DNA of 64,000 nt, from the NCBI RefSeq assembly GCF_006715005.1, contig NZ_VFMJ01000001.1:2666001-2730000 (forward strand). Reading direction: 5' to 3'. The position numbers and the translations under genes were made by a program. The stretch comes from Serratia marcescens. GTDB lineage: Bacteria > Pseudomonadota > Gammaproteobacteria > Enterobacterales > Enterobacteriaceae. Numbering within the stretch: the stretch's first letter is position 1; each line of letters begins with the position of its first letter. Shown here one piece after another: positions 12,616-24,958 of this stretch. The notes beneath the pieces are model-generated. The model was given only the letters and a program-made list of their open reading frames with translations, searched no databases and was not told the DNA's origin.

Positions 12616-15600
12616 TCAATCGTGCCGAGGCGGCGCCAGCACCTCGCGGTTGCCGTTGTGCCCCTGCTCGCTGACGATGCCCTGCGCTTCCATCTGTTCG
12701 ATGATGCGCGCCGCGCGGTTATAACCGATACGGAACTGGCGCTGCACGCCGGAGATGGAGGCGCGGCGTTTATCCACCACGAAATCCACCGCCTGGTCAA
12801 ACAACGGATCCAGCTCTTCGTCACCGTCCATACCGCCGCCGGCACCGCCCTCGCCGTCTTCGCCACCGCTGAGAATGCCCTCTTTATATTGGGGCCGCTC
12901 GCGCGCTTTCCAATCCTTGACCACCGCGTGCACTTCCTGATCGCGCACGAATGCGCCATGTACACGCACTGGAATCGAGGAGTTCGGCGCCAGATAGAGC
13001 ATGTCACCCATACCCAGCAAGGACTCGGCGCCCCCCTGATCGAGGATGGTGCGGGAGTCGATCTTGCTCGACACGGTAAAGGCGATACGCGTCGGGATGT
13101 TGGCCTTGATAAGACCCGTGATCACATCCACCGACGGACGCTGGGTCGCCAGCACCAGGTGGATACCCGCCGCACGCGCTTTCTGCGCCAGGCGAGCGAT
13201 CAACTCTTCGACCTTTTTGCCGACCGTCATGATCAGATCGGCGAATTCGTCGACCATTACCACGATGTACGGCTCTTTCTCCAACACCGGCGGCGTGATG
13301 TCCATGCTGTCAGTCGGTTTCCAGAACGGATCCGGGATCGGGCGCCCCATCGCTTCGGCCTGATCGACGCGCTCGTTGTAGCCGGCCAGGTTACGCACGC
13401 CCAGGGCAGACATCAGCTTGTAGCGACGTTCCATTTCGCCCACGCACCAGCGCAGCGCATTGGCAGCGTCTTTCATGTCGGTGACCACATCGGTCAACAG
13501 GTGCGGAATACCTTCGTAAACCGACAATTCCAGCATTTTCGGGTCGATCATGATAAAGCGCACTTCTTTCGGCGTGGCTTTATACAGGATGCTCAGGATC
13601 ATGGCGTTGACCCCGACCGACTTACCGGAACCGGTGGTACCGGCGACCAGCAAGTGCGGCATTTTGCCCAGATCGGCCACCACCGGTTCGCCGGAGATGT
13701 CCTTACCCAATACGATGGACAGCGGCGACGGGTTGTCGCGGAAGGCCGGGCAGTCCAGCACTTCGCGCAGGTACACCGTTTGACGCTTGGCGTTCGGCAG
13801 CTCCAGACCGACGTAAGGCTTACCGGGGATCACTTCCACCACGCGCACCGCCGAAGTCGACAGCGAGCGCGCCAGATCGCGCGACAGGTTGGAAATGCGC
13901 GCCGCTTTAACGCCCGGCGCCAGATCCAGCTCGAAGCGGGTGATGACTGGCCCCGGCAGGATGTCCACCACGTCGGCTTTCACGCGGTAATCGGCCAGGC
14001 TGGCCTCCACCAGGCGCGCCTTCTGTTCCAGCGCGAAGGAGTCGACCGGCTCCACCTCTTTCGGCGCTTCGGTCAGCAGATCCAGCGTCGGCAACGGCGT
14101 GGTCGGCTTCTGCAGCGGCTGATCGTTGCGCATCAGGAACGGGTGAATCAGGCTGTCCATCGCCGGATGTTGCTCGGCCTGAGATTGCTGAGGCTGCTGC
14201 ACCGGTTGTTGTGGCTGCTGATATTGCTGCTGCGACGGCGGTTGATACTGCTGTTGCTGCGGCTGTTGATACGGTTGAGAGTGCGGTTGCTGAGGTTGGG
14301 CAGCCGGCGCCGCAGGCTCAAACTGGCCAAACGGCACGTCGTCCTCTTGCTCGCTTTGCTGTTCAATGCGCTCTTCAAGCTGTGGGGACAGCGTGAACAT
14401 CGGCTCGCTCGGGCCATCGTCCACTAAATCCGCCATCGGCGAGAAGCTGAAAGCATTGCGGGTATCGACCGGGCTGGCGGCCGGCGCCTGCGGGGCAGTC
14501 TCTTGCTGGCCATAACGTGCCTGCTGTTGCTCGGCGAACGCCTGACGCAGCGCAGCCTCTTGCCGCGCCTCTTCATCGTCCTGTTGGACTTCACCGTAAC
14601 GTTGATTCTGTTGTTCGGCGAACGCCTTGCTCAGCTCGGCTTCCTGCTGAGCATTTTCATCATCCTGCTCCGGCTCGTAGCTTTCGCCATAGCGCTCGCT
14701 TTGCTGCGTAGCGAACGCCTGGCGCAGCGCGGCTTCCTGCAGCGCCTCTTCTTCCTGCGGATTTATCGCCGTCGGCTGTTGAGGCTCCGCCTGGCGCTGT
14801 TCCTGCTCGGCCGCGCGCTGCGAAGGCAGCTTGATGCCGTAGGAAGCCAGCTCGCGGCGGGTCGGAATACGCACCGGATTCGGCCGCGGCAACTCAGGGC
14901 CGATACCCTGTTTAACCTGCGAATTGCCGTCGCTGGTGGCCGTGAAGGCCGGCATAAAGGTCGCTGCTGCGGCGCCCGCCGCGGCAGCGGCTGCCGTATC
15001 CAGCTGCGGCTTGGCGCCGGTGGCGCTGAAACCACCTGCTCCGCTGACGTCGGCACTGTCGCGCTGCGCGGCGGTAAAATCAAAGGGAGAACGTGCCGGC
15101 GGCTGCGGTGCTGTCGGCTCTTGCCAATTGCCGAGGCGCGGCTCATCATCGTCCCGATAAGGATCGGCAGGGCGCGTCGCCTTAGGCGCTGGCGTTTCTT
15201 CCGGGATTTCGAAGGAATACAGCGGCGGCGTGGCGTCTTGCGCCGGGGCGCTCACCGGGTGCTGATTGACCGAGGCCGGCGCTGTCGGTGCCACCGTTAT
15301 CGACGGCGCCTGTGTGGCGATCGGTGCAGCAACGGGCTCGTGGATCTCTGCCGTCACCGCCGGTGCAGGCGAAGCCGCCGGCGCGATTGGCGCGGCGTCG
15401 GCTTCAACCTCACTATCGTCGGCTCGCAGGCCGCTGAGCAACGGATCGGCGGCGTCTTCCGCCGCCTCTTTGGCGCTTTCGGTGACCGAAGGTGCGGAGA
15501 ACAGCACGTCGTCATCGGCAGCCGCGGCTCCGGCGGCGGTCGCCGCAACCGCTGCAGCGGCGCCCTTCCCTGCCTGCTCAGGCTCGTCGTCAACGTAGCG

Positions 15601-16248
15601 CTCGTCATCCTCGAAATAGCGATCTTCGCGGCGTGAGCGATTGGTCATCACCGTCGCGACACCCAACACCGCACCGCCAATCTTCTCGGCGATCACCAGC
15701 CAGGACCAGCCGGTAAACAGCGTCAGCCCCGCCGCCCACACGCACAACAGCGCCAGCGTAGCGCCGATGCCGTTGAACCACGGCAACATGGCGTTGCTCA
15801 GCAGGCTGCCGATCACGCCGCCGGAAGCGAAGTAATAGAGATCGTCAACGTTCAGCGCCGCCAACCCACAGGAGGTAAGCACTAACGCCAAGGTGCCGAT
15901 CAGGCGCAGGGAGAGCGCGAAATAGTCGATGTAGTCTCTGTTGCCGCGCTGGCGATAGGCCGCCCAGCACAGGACCAGCATGATCGGCGGTATCGCGTAG
16001 GCGAGCACCCCGAAGGTGAAGAACAGCGTGTCGGCCAACCAGGCCCCAACACCGCCACCCAAATTGTGAATCGGCTCATGCCACGCGGTCTGCGACCAGC
16101 TTGGGTCAGACGGGTTGAAACTGACCAGCGCAGCCATGAGGTAAACGGCAAAAATCGCTACCACGATAAGCGCAGCTTCCAGCAAACGCCGGCCACTGCT
16201 GAGTCTTTTCAGGGTAACTTCTTTATCTTCTGTATATTCCTGGCTCAA
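12616..16248 (-). CDS. ftsK: DNA translocase FtsK
   Basis: FtsK couples division to chromosome segregation: it sits in the septum and pumps DNA toward dif for XerCD resolution. The 1210-residue protein (E. coli 1329) starts at TTG 16248 with [13 protein letters not shown], as in E. coli. Four hydrophobic spans lie within residues 22-195. A Pro/Gln/Ala-rich linker runs from about 205 to 730, with three copies of a QEAxLxxAFAxQQxxRYGx unit at 504-522, 535-553 and 563-581 and a Gln-rich tract at 651-693. The motor follows, with Walker A GTTGSGKS at 870-877 and Walker B in VMVDEFADL. The C-terminal gamma domain (last about 65 residues, [19 protein letters not shown]) reads KOPS and activates XerD. 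Confidence 0.97.
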   Translation of the reverse strand: MSQEYTEDKEVTLKRLSSGRRLLEAALIVVAIFAVYLMAALVSFNPSDPSWSQTAWHEPIHNLGGGVGAWLADTLFFTFGVLAYAIPPIMLVLCWAAYRQRGNRDYIDYFALSLRLIGTLALVLTSCGLAALNVDDLYYFASGGVIGSLLSNAMLPWFNGIGATLALLCVWAAGLTLFTGWSWLVIAEKIGGAVLGVATVMTNRSRREDRYFEDDERYVDDEPEQAGKGAAAAVAATAAGAAAADDDVLFSAPSVTESAKEAAEDAADPLLSGLRADDSEVEADAAPIAPAASPAPAVTAEIHEPVAAPIATQAPSITVAPTAPASVNQHPVSAPAQDATPPLYSFEIPEETPAPKATRPADPYRDDDEPRLGNWQEPTAPQPPARSPFDFTAAQRDSADVSGAGGFSATGAKPQLDTAAAAAAGAAAATFMPAFTATSDGNSQVKQGIGPELPRPNPVRIPTRRELASYGIKLPSQRAAEQEQRQAEPQQPTAINPQEEEALQEAALRQAFATQQSERYGESYEPEQDDENAQQEAELSKAFAEQQNQRYGEVQQDDEEARQEAALRQAFAEQQQARYGQQETAPQAPAASPVDTRNAFSFSPMADLVDDGPSEPMFTLSPQLEERIEQQSEQEDDVPFGQFEPAAPAAQPQQPHSQPYQQPQQQQYQPPSQQQYQQPQQPVQQPQQSQAEQHPAMDSLIHPFLMRNDQPLQKPTTPLPTLDLLTEAPKEVEPVDSFALEQKARLVEASLADYRVKADVVDILPGPVITRFELDLAPGVKAARISNLSRDLARSLSTSAVRVVEVIPGKPYVGLELPNAKRQTVYLREVLDCPAFRDNPSPLSIVLGKDISGEPVVADLGKMPHLLVAGTTGSGKSVGVNAMILSILYKATPKEVRFIMIDPKMLELSVYEGIPHLLTDVVTDMKDAANALRWCVGEMERRYKLMSALGVRNLAGYNERVDQAEAMGRPIPDPFWKPTDSMDITPPVLEKEPYIVVMVDEFADLIMTVGKKVEELIARLAQKARAAGIHLVLATQRPSVDVITGLIKANIPTRIAFTVSSKIDSRTILDQGGAESLLGMGDMLYLAPNSSIPVRVHGAFVRDQEVHAVVKDWKARERPQYKEGILSGGEDGEGGAGGGMDGDEELDPLFDQAVDFVVDKRRASISGVQRQFRIGYNRAARIIEQMEAQGIVSEQGHNGNREVLAPPRHD

Positions 16249-16368
16249 GAAAGGCTCTCCAGGTTCCTGTTAGCTGACATAGCAACAGCGCCGAGAAGCT
16301 TCCCCGGCGCCGAAACTGTATGAATAAACAGGAGTGTAACCAATTTAATCAGGTTTTGCACCTGCACC

Positions 16369-16863
16369 TTACCGTGTTTTGATAACCAGACGGTTACTCT
16401 GTTTCACTTCTTCCATCACTACGTAGGTACGGGTGTCGTTAACTCCCGGCAAACGCAGCAACGTTTCGCCCAGCAGTTTGCGGTAAGCCGACATGTCCGG
16501 TACGCGGGTTTTCAACAGGTAGTCGAAATCACCGGAAACCAGATGACACTCCTGAATCTCTTCAAGCTTCTGCACTGCCGAGTTGAATTGCTCAAACACG
16601 TCCGGCGCGCCGCGGTTCAACGTGATCTCCACGAAAACCAGCAGGGACGCATCCAGATAATGCGGGTTGAGCAATGCGGTATAGCCATGAATGAAACCCT
16701 GGCGCTCGAGACGGCGCACACGCTCTAAACATGGTGTCGGGGATAACCCCACGCGCTTCGAAAGCTCGACGTTCGAAATACGCCCATCCTTCTGCAGCTC
16801 ATTCAGGATGTTGCGGTCGATACGGTCAAGATCTTTACCCGGGCGTTTCTTGTTGTCTGCCAT
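16369..16863 (-). CDS. lrp: Leucine-responsive regulatory protein
   Basis: Lrp is a global regulator of amino-acid metabolism, transport and surface genes; leucine changes its oligomeric state. I start it at ATG 16863, giving 164 residues that match E. coli Lrp almost residue for residue; an upstream in-frame start at 16902 would add 13 unsupported residues. The N-terminal helix-turn-helix spans about 30-55 (RISNVELSKRVGLSPTPCLERV) and the RAM ligand domain about 70-155. It is divergent from trxB across an unusually long 654-base region, in line with the long lrp leader known in E. coli, where Lrp represses itself. Confidence 0.97.
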   Translation of the reverse strand: MADNKKRPGKDLDRIDRNILNELQKDGRISNVELSKRVGLSPTPCLERVRRLERQGFIHGYTALLNPHYLDASLLVFVEITLNRGAPDVFEQFNSAVQKLEEIQECHLVSGDFDYLLKTRVPDMSAYRKLLGETLLRLPGVNDTRTYVVMEEVKQSNRLVIKTR

Positions 16864-18489
<1,626 letters not shown>

Positions 18490-18507
18490 GACGTTCTCTT
18501 CATCAGC

Positions 18508-18536
18508 AAAAAGCGGCTCTCGAGCCGCTTTTTTTG
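18508..18536 (+). terminator. Terminator after trxB
   Basis: AGCGGCTC and GAGCCGCT form a stem flanked by an A-run and a seven-T tract, about 20 bases past the trxB stop. Confidence 0.9.
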
Positions 18537-18564
18537 TCTTCAGCCCCCAGGAGGATGCACGCCG

Positions 18565-19452
18565 ATGCATAATCTTCTTCACTGGCGCCTGCTGGTTGCC
18601 GTCGCCGACAGCGGTACCATCACTCAGGCTGCGGCGATCTGCGGTATGACGCAGTCTGCCGCCAGCCAGGCCATCGCTCAACTGGAGACGATGCTGAGCA
18701 CCCGGCTTTTGGTGCGCCAGCCACACAATGTCGTCCTGACCCAAAGCGGCCTGCAGATCGTCGGCCATGCCCGCTCGATGTTGGCAGGGCTACGGGCCAT
18801 TCAACAATGCGCGCAGCAAGCCGGTAACGCGCACGCGGGCAAAATACGCTTGGCCAGTTTCCCGTCGGCATTCAGCACGCTGTTGCCGCCGCTGCTGCGC
18901 AAATTTCGCCGTCTGTACCCCGACATTGAGCTGATTACGCTCGAGGGCACCGACCACGAAGTGGAGAGCTGGTTAACATCGGCAACGGCAGACATCGGCG
19001 TGGTGCTCAATCCGGCACCGGAGCGGCTGTGTTTCCCCTTGGGGGAGGATGCCTGGTTGGCTGTCGTACCCAGCGCGCACCCGCTGGCGCGAGAACGGCG
19101 GCCGGTGGCGCTGGATGCCCTGTTCCGGCTGCCTTTCATCCTGGCGACCGGCGGATGCGATGTGAATGCGCAAAGTTTGGCGCAGCAGTCGGGCCTGGCG
19201 CTGGCCGATGTCCGCGCCACCGTCAGCGACTGGCAAACGGCGTTGACGCTGGTCAAGGAAGGCACGGGCGTCGCGCTGATGCCCGCGTCCGTGATCCCGC
19301 CCGATGCGCTCGGAGTTTGCGCTCTGCCGCTCGTTGCGCCGGTTTATCGCCGTTTCGGCCTGGCCTGCTCATCCGAGGCGGTGACCCAGCCCCCCGTCCA
19401 AACCCTGCTGAATTACCTGCGCGAACAGGAGCAAACCCTGGCCAGTCGCTGA
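18565..19452 (+). CDS. LysR-family transcriptional regulator
   Basis: This 295-residue protein is a typical LysR regulator. A winged helix-turn-helix occupies about residues 5-62 (GTITQAAAICGMTQSAASQAIAQLE), followed by a linker helix and a two-lobed effector domain from about 90, with the conserved start IRLASFPSAFSTLLPPLL. A strong AGGAGG lies ten bases before ATG 18565. No specific target is recognisable. The next gene, a GstA-like transferase, is on the same strand 93 bases downstream and is the obvious candidate target, although LysR targets are more often divergent. E. coli lacks this gene at the trxB-cydD junction. Confidence 0.85.
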   Translation: MHNLLHWRLLVAVADSGTITQAAAICGMTQSAASQAIAQLETMLSTRLLVRQPHNVVLTQSGLQIVGHARSMLAGLRAIQQCAQQAGNAHAGKIRLASFPSAFSTLLPPLLRKFRRLYPDIELITLEGTDHEVESWLTSATADIGVVLNPAPERLCFPLGEDAWLAVVPSAHPLARERRPVALDALFRLPFILATGGCDVNAQSLAQQSGLALADVRATVSDWQTALTLVKEGTGVALMPASVIPPDALGVCALPLVAPVYRRFGLACSSEAVTQPPVQTLLNYLREQEQTLASR

Positions 19453-19545
19453 GTTAATAGCAGCTTTCTGAAATTTCCATTTCCCCGCCGGTGCCCGCAT
19501 CGGCATGCTGTGGCAAGCGTTCTCATTGACCCACAAGGAAATAGC

Positions 19546-20163
19546 ATGAAGCTGTATTTTGCTCCCGATGCCTGCTCGCTGGCCCCACATATCGTCCTGC
19601 GGGAATTAGCGATCCCTTTCACCCTGATCAGGGTGAACAATCGCAGCAAGCGGTGCGCCGACGGTGAGGATTTCTATCGCATCACCCCTAAAGGTTACGT
19701 CGCCGCCCTGCAGCTGGACGACGGCAAAGTGATCACCGAAGGCCCCGCCATCGTTCAATTCCTCGCCGATCTGCGCCCAGAATACCGGCTGGCACCGCCA
19801 CCGACGGCCTTTGAGCGGGTACGGCTGCAGGAGTGGCTTAATTTCATCACCAGCGAGATCCATGCCGGCGCCGCCCCTTTATTCAATGACGCCCTGCCCG
19901 ACGGCGCCAAGGCGTTGCTACGCGACAAGTTGAGACGGCGATTGGGTTATCTCGCGCAAGCGTTGGCACAACAAACCTATCTGTTGGGAGCGCATTTCAG
20001 CGTCGCTGACGCTTATCTGTTTACCGTGTTGCGCTGGATGGCGCGCTTCGAGATTTCGCTGAGCGAGTGGCCGGCGCTCCAGCATTATGTGGCGCGGATC
20101 GCAGAGCGAGCGTCGGTACGCGCCGCTCTGGAAGCCGAGGCCGCGAGTGAGGAAGTCAAATAG
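19546..20163 (+). CDS. GstA-like glutathione S-transferase
   Basis: This 205-residue protein aligns with E. coli GstA throughout. The N-terminal thioredoxin-fold domain begins MKLYFAPDACSLAPH; Cys10 is the catalytic cysteine of beta-class bacterial GSTs. The EGPAIVQFLAD stretch near residue 65 is the glutathione gamma-glutamyl site, and the C-terminal helical domain contains FSVADAYLFTVLRW. ATG 19546 is chosen because it gives this N-terminus and has AAGGAA at 19535-19540. It could detoxify electrophiles or act as a thiol oxidoreductase. It pairs with the preceding LysR gene and is followed by cydD in the same direction after 175 bases. Confidence 0.85.
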   Translation: MKLYFAPDACSLAPHIVLRELAIPFTLIRVNNRSKRCADGEDFYRITPKGYVAALQLDDGKVITEGPAIVQFLADLRPEYRLAPPPTAFERVRLQEWLNFITSEIHAGAAPLFNDALPDGAKALLRDKLRRRLGYLAQALAQQTYLLGAHFSVADAYLFTVLRWMARFEISLSEWPALQHYVARIAERASVRAALEAEAASEEVK

Positions 20164-20338
20164 TCGGTAACGCGTCTGTTATAGCCACATTTGGCCGCTT
20201 TATTATTTTCAGTCTGCCGGGTGACGAGGTAACATGGGACCTCGCTTGTTTGTCGCCGATTGCGCCAAACACTATTATTTAACAGTACGTTAACCCAGTC
20301 CGTAACAAACGGGCACCGGCGACGCAGACGCATATCTG

Positions 20339-22105
20339 ATGAAAAAAACCAGACAGCAACAGTTAACCCGTTGGCTTAAAACCCAGAGTTCGTTGGCGCA
20401 GCGTTGGCTGCGCCTTTCCATGCTGTTGGGGCTGTTCAGCGGCCTGCTGATCGTGGCGCAGGCATGGCTGCTGGCCAGCCTGCTGCACGCCCTGATCATC
20501 GAGCATACCCCTCGCGAACAGCTGATCCCTTCGTTTATCTGGCTGGCCGCCGCGTTCGCGCTGCGGGCGCTGTTGAGCTGGTTGCGGGAACGGGTCGGTT
20601 TCCTGTGTGGGCAGGTGATCCGCCAGCGCATGCGCCAACAGGTGCTGGATAAGCTGCAGCAGCTTGGTCCGGCCTGGATCCAGGGCAAACCGGCGGGCAG
20701 CTGGGCCAGCATCATCGTCGAGCAGATCGAGGATATGCAGGACTATTACTCGCGCTATCTGCCGCAGATGTATCTGGCGGTCTTCATCCCGCTGCTGATC
20801 CTGATCGCCGTCTTCCCGATCAATTGGGCCGCTGGCATCATTTTGCTGGCGACCGCGCCGCTGATCCCGCTGTTCATGGCGCTGGTCGGCATGGGAGCCG
20901 CCGACGCCAACCGCCGTAACTTCGTGGCGCTGGCGCGATTGAGCGGCAACTTCCTCGACCGCCTGCGCGGCCTGGACACCCTGCGGCTGTTCGACCGCGC
21001 GCAGGCCGAAACGGCGCAGATCGCCAAATCCTCCGAAGACTTCCGCAGCCGCACCATGGAAGTGCTGCGCCTGGCTTTCCTCTCTTCCGGCGTGCTGGAG
21101 TTCTTCGCCTCGATTTCCATCGCCGTGGTGGCGGTGTACTTCGGCTTTTCCTACCTCGGCGAACTCAACTTCGGCAGCTACGGCCTCGGCGTGACGCTGT
21201 TTTCCGGTTTTCTGGTGCTGATTCTGGCGCCGGAGTTTTTCCAACCGCTGCGCGATCTCGGCACCTTCTACCATGCCAAAGCGCAGGCGATCGGCGCGGC
21301 AGAAGCGCTGGAAACTTTCCTCAGCGCCGAAGGCGAGCAGATGGGCAACGGCACGCGGCAACTGCCCGCCGAGCAACCGCTGACGCTGCAGGCAAACGCG
21401 TTGGAAATTCTGTCGCCGAACGGCGTGCTGCTGGCCGGGCCGCTGAGCTTCACCCTGCAACCGCAGCAGCGCGTGGCGTTGGTCGGGCTGAGCGGCGCCG
21501 GCAAAAGTTCGCTGCTGAATCTGCTGCTCGGCTTCCTGCCCTATCGCGGGTCATTGACCGTCAACGGCATTGAGCTGCGTGAGCTGTCCGCAGAAAACTG
21601 GAGGCAACAGCTGAGCTGGGTCGGCCAAAACCCGCACCTGCCGGCGCAAACCTTGCGCACCAATATCCTGCTGGGCTGCCCGCAGGCCGACGAAGCGCAG
21701 CTGCAGCAGGCGGTGGAACACGCCTACGTCAGCGAACTGCTCCCTTATCTGCCGCAGGGGCTCGACACCGAAGTGGGTGACAACGCCGCTCGCCTGTCGG
21801 TCGGCCAGGCGCAGCGCGTGGCGGTCGCCCGGGCGTTGATCGGCCCGCGCCGCCTGCTGCTGCTGGATGAACCGGCCGCCAGCCTCGATGCCCACAGCGA
21901 ACAGCGGGTCATGCAGGCGTTGAGTGCCGCTTCGCATCAGCAAACCACCCTGCTGGTAACGCACCAGTTGGAAGACACCGAAGACTACGATCAGATCTGG
22001 GTGATGGATAACGGGCGCATCGTGCAACAGGGCGATTACGCCACCCTCAGCGCCCAGCCGGGCCTGTTTGCCACTCTGATCGCCCATCGCCGCGGGGAGC
22101 TTTAA
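20339..22105 (+). CDS. cydD: Thiol exporter ABC subunit CydD
   Basis: CydD forms with CydC an inner-membrane ABC transporter that exports glutathione and cysteine to the periplasm; it is needed to assemble cytochrome bd. The 588-residue protein has an N-terminal transmembrane domain of about six spans (roughly 20-310) and a C-terminal ATPase. Walker A is GLSGAGKS near residue 385, the signature is LSVGQAQRVA rather than LSGGQ, and Walker B is RLLLLDEPAAS. The stop is two bases before cydC, so the genes are translationally coupled. Confidence 0.96.
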   Translation: MKKTRQQQLTRWLKTQSSLAQRWLRLSMLLGLFSGLLIVAQAWLLASLLHALIIEHTPREQLIPSFIWLAAAFALRALLSWLRERVGFLCGQVIRQRMRQQVLDKLQQLGPAWIQGKPAGSWASIIVEQIEDMQDYYSRYLPQMYLAVFIPLLILIAVFPINWAAGIILLATAPLIPLFMALVGMGAADANRRNFVALARLSGNFLDRLRGLDTLRLFDRAQAETAQIAKSSEDFRSRTMEVLRLAFLSSGVLEFFASISIAVVAVYFGFSYLGELNFGSYGLGVTLFSGFLVLILAPEFFQPLRDLGTFYHAKAQAIGAAEALETFLSAEGEQMGNGTRQLPAEQPLTLQANALEILSPNGVLLAGPLSFTLQPQQRVALVGLSGAGKSSLLNLLLGFLPYRGSLTVNGIELRELSAENWRQQLSWVGQNPHLPAQTLRTNILLGCPQADEAQLQQAVEHAYVSELLPYLPQGLDTEVGDNAARLSVGQAQRVAVARALIGPRRLLLLDEPAASLDAHSEQRVMQALSAASHQQTTLLVTHQLEDTEDYDQIWVMDNGRIVQQGDYATLSAQPGLFATLIAHRRGEL

Positions 22106-22107
22106 TC

Positions 22108-23847
22108 ATGCGCGTTTTGCTGCCGTTTTTGGCGTTGTATCGCCGCCATAGCCTGCTGATTAGCCTGGGCATCCTTTTAGCGATCGTCACTCTGTTGGCC
22201 AGCATCGGCCTGCTGGCGCTCTCCGGCTGGTTCCTGGCCGCCTCGTCGCTGGCCGGATTGGCGGGCCTGTTGACCTTCAACTACATGCTGCCGGCCGCCG
22301 GCGTGCGCGGCGCGGCGATCTTCCGCACCGCCGGGCGCTACGCCGAGCGCGTCGTCAGCCACGACGCCACCTTCCGCGTGCTGTCGCATCTGCGGGTATT
22401 CACCTTCAGCAAGATCCTGCCGCTGACGCCGGGCGGCATCGCCCGTTTCCGCCAGGCCGATCTGCTCAATCGCCTGGTGGCGGACGTGGACACGCTGGAT
22501 CATCTTTATCTGCGGGTGATCTCGCCGTTGATCAGCGCGGCGGTGGTGATCCTGGTGGTCACCTACGGCCTGAGCTGGCTCGATCCTGCGCTCGCCCTGA
22601 CGCTGGGCGGCATTCTGTTACTGTTGCTGCTGCTGGTGCCGCCGGTGTTTTATCGCGCCGGCAAGCCGATCGGCGGCCAGCTTACCGCCCTGCGCGGCCA
22701 ATACCGTACCGACCTGACCGCCTGGCTGCAGGGGCAGGCCGAGCTGGTGGTGTTCGGTGCCGTCAACGACTTCCGCCAGACGCTGAACGCCACCGAACAG
22801 CGGTGGCAACGCCGCCAGTGGCAGCAGGCCTCGCTGAGCGGCAAGGCGCAGGCGCTGATGATCCTCGCCAGCGGGCTGACGGTGACGCTGCTGCTGTGGC
22901 TGACCGCCGCCGGCATCGGCGGCGATACCCAGCCCGGTGCGCTGATCGCGCTGTTTGTCTTCGCCGCGCTGGCGTCGTTCGAAGCGCTGATGCCGGTCGC
23001 CGGTGCCTTCCAGCATCTCGGCCAGGTGATCGCCTCCGCCACACGGGTCAAACAGATCATCGATCGTCAGCCGGAGGTCACCTTCCCGGCGGCCGGCCCG
23101 GCCGCCGCCAATCGGGCTCAGCTTAGCCTGCGGCAGTTGAGTTTCACCTACCCCGACCAGCCACAGCCGGTGCTGCGCGACGTCACGCTCGAGGTGGCGG
23201 CCGGCGAACACATTGCCTTGCTCGGCCGCACCGGCTGCGGCAAGTCCACCCTGCTGCAGCTGCTGACTCGCGCCTGGCGCACCGACGGCGGCAACATTCT
23301 GCTCAACGGCGAACCGCTGGAGGAATATGATGAAACCACGCTGCGTCAAATGACCACGGTCGTCAGCCAGCGGGTGCATATCTTCAGCGATACGCTGCGG
23401 GAAAACCTGCGCCTGGCTGCGCCGGATGCCGACGACGCTCGCCTGAGTGACGTGCTGCAGCAGGTGGGGCTCGGCAAATTGCTGGGCAGCGACGGCGGGC
23501 TGAACGCCTGGCTCGGCGAAGGCGGCCGGCAGCTGTCCGGCGGCGAACAGCGCCGTCTGGGCATCGCCCGTGCGCTGCTGCACCCAGCCCCGCTGCTGCT
23601 GCTTGACGAACCGACCGAAGGCCTGGACGCCGAGACCGAGCAGCAGATCCTGGCGCTGCTGCGCCGGCATTGTCAGGGCAAGACGCTGATCCTGGTGACG
23701 CACCGTTTGTATGGCCTGGAGCATCTCGACCGCATTTGCGTGATGGATGACGGCCGGATTGTCGAACAGGGCGATCACGCCACCCTGATGCGCCAGCAGG
23801 GCCGCTATGCCCGCTTTCGCAACCGTATCAGCAACCTGGCGCCGTAA
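22108..23847 (+). CDS. cydC: Thiol exporter ABC subunit CydC
   Basis: This is the partner half-transporter of CydD, 579 residues. About six spans occupy residues 15-300, with the conserved LLTFNYMLPAAGVRGAAIFR stretch after the second span. The ATPase has Walker A GRTGCGKST, signature LSGGEQRRLGIARAL and Walker B PLLLLDEPTEG. A canonical signature here and a degenerate one in CydD fits an asymmetric heterodimer. Aat follows after 29 bases in the same direction, the same arrangement as in E. coli. Confidence 0.96.
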   Translation: MRVLLPFLALYRRHSLLISLGILLAIVTLLASIGLLALSGWFLAASSLAGLAGLLTFNYMLPAAGVRGAAIFRTAGRYAERVVSHDATFRVLSHLRVFTFSKILPLTPGGIARFRQADLLNRLVADVDTLDHLYLRVISPLISAAVVILVVTYGLSWLDPALALTLGGILLLLLLLVPPVFYRAGKPIGGQLTALRGQYRTDLTAWLQGQAELVVFGAVNDFRQTLNATEQRWQRRQWQQASLSGKAQALMILASGLTVTLLLWLTAAGIGGDTQPGALIALFVFAALASFEALMPVAGAFQHLGQVIASATRVKQIIDRQPEVTFPAAGPAAANRAQLSLRQLSFTYPDQPQPVLRDVTLEVAAGEHIALLGRTGCGKSTLLQLLTRAWRTDGGNILLNGEPLEEYDETTLRQMTTVVSQRVHIFSDTLRENLRLAAPDADDARLSDVLQQVGLGKLLGSDGGLNAWLGEGGRQLSGGEQRRLGIARALLHPAPLLLLDEPTEGLDAETEQQILALLRRHCQGKTLILVTHRLYGLEHLDRICVMDDGRIVEQGDHATLMRQQGRYARFRNRISNLAP

Positions 23848-23876
23848 TCGGCCCGTAGAGGACGCAGAGACCCTGT

Positions 23877-24602
23877 ATGCGCATCGTTAAGCTTTCCCCC
23901 CAGTCGCTGGCGTTTCCCTCGCCTGAGGGCGCCCTGCGCGATCCCAACGGCCTGCTGGCTATCGGCGGCGACCTGACGGCGCCGCGGCTGCTGGCGGCCT
24001 ACGAGCGCGGTATCTTCCCCTGGTACTCGCCGGGGGAAGCGATTCTGTGGTGGTCACCCGATCCGCGTGCGGTGCTGTTCCCGGCCGAGTTCCATCTCAA
24101 CCGCAGTCTGAAACGCTTTTTGCGCCACGATCCGTTTCGCATCACGCTCAATCATGATTTCGCCGCGGTGATCGCCGCCTGCGCCCACCGGCCGGATGAA
24201 GGCACCTGGATCGGCCCGGAAGTACAGCGTGCCTATCAGCATCTGCATCGCCTCGGCTACGCGCACTCGGTGGAGGTGTGGCAGGATGATCAACTGGTCG
24301 GCGGCATGTACGGCGTGGCGCAGGGCGCGTTGTTCTGCGGCGAATCGATGTTCAGCCGCGTCACCAACGCCTCAAAATGCGCATTGATGGCCTTTTGCCG
24401 CCATTTTGCCGCTTATGGCGGGGAATTGATTGACTGCCAGGTGCTGAACGCTCACACTGCCCGCCTTGGCGCGCGTGAAATTCCGCGCCGTCAATTTTTG
24501 CAGCAGCTCAGTACCCTTCAACGGCGGCCTTTGGCGCCGGCGTGCTGGGAGCCGCAAGTCATATCCCCACAGCCGGCTGAACCGCCCTCTCCAGTAAACT
24601 AA
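23877..24602 (+). CDS. aat: Leucyl/phenylalanyl-tRNA--protein transferase
   Basis: Aat adds Leu or Phe from aminoacyl-tRNA to proteins with N-terminal Arg or Lys, making them N-end rule substrates. The 241-residue protein carries the family core [44 protein letters not shown] and the [21 protein letters not shown] segment. It sits behind cydC and close to clpA-clpS, whose products recognise and degrade the modified proteins, although clpAS is on the other strand. Confidence 0.96.
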   Translation: MRIVKLSPQSLAFPSPEGALRDPNGLLAIGGDLTAPRLLAAYERGIFPWYSPGEAILWWSPDPRAVLFPAEFHLNRSLKRFLRHDPFRITLNHDFAAVIAACAHRPDEGTWIGPEVQRAYQHLHRLGYAHSVEVWQDDQLVGGMYGVAQGALFCGESMFSRVTNASKCALMAFCRHFAAYGGELIDCQVLNAHTARLGAREIPRRQFLQQLSTLQRRPLAPACWEPQVISPQPAEPPSPVN

Positions 24603-24689
24603 TTGATGGAAACGGTGCAATGTTCACCGACACATCTTTACATAATGGGGGTTTTTCGGCATTATCTTGCCGGTTAAAAACTAAGGTAG

Positions 24690-24926
<237 letters not shown>

Positions 24927-24958
24927 TCGGCTCACCGCGCGCCACACGCTGGCGGCAT

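Noticed and set aside
12601-14427. 608-codon open frame antisense to ftsK
   Set aside because: Arg/His-rich shadow; the Leu/Arg runs mirror the FtsK Gln-rich linker.
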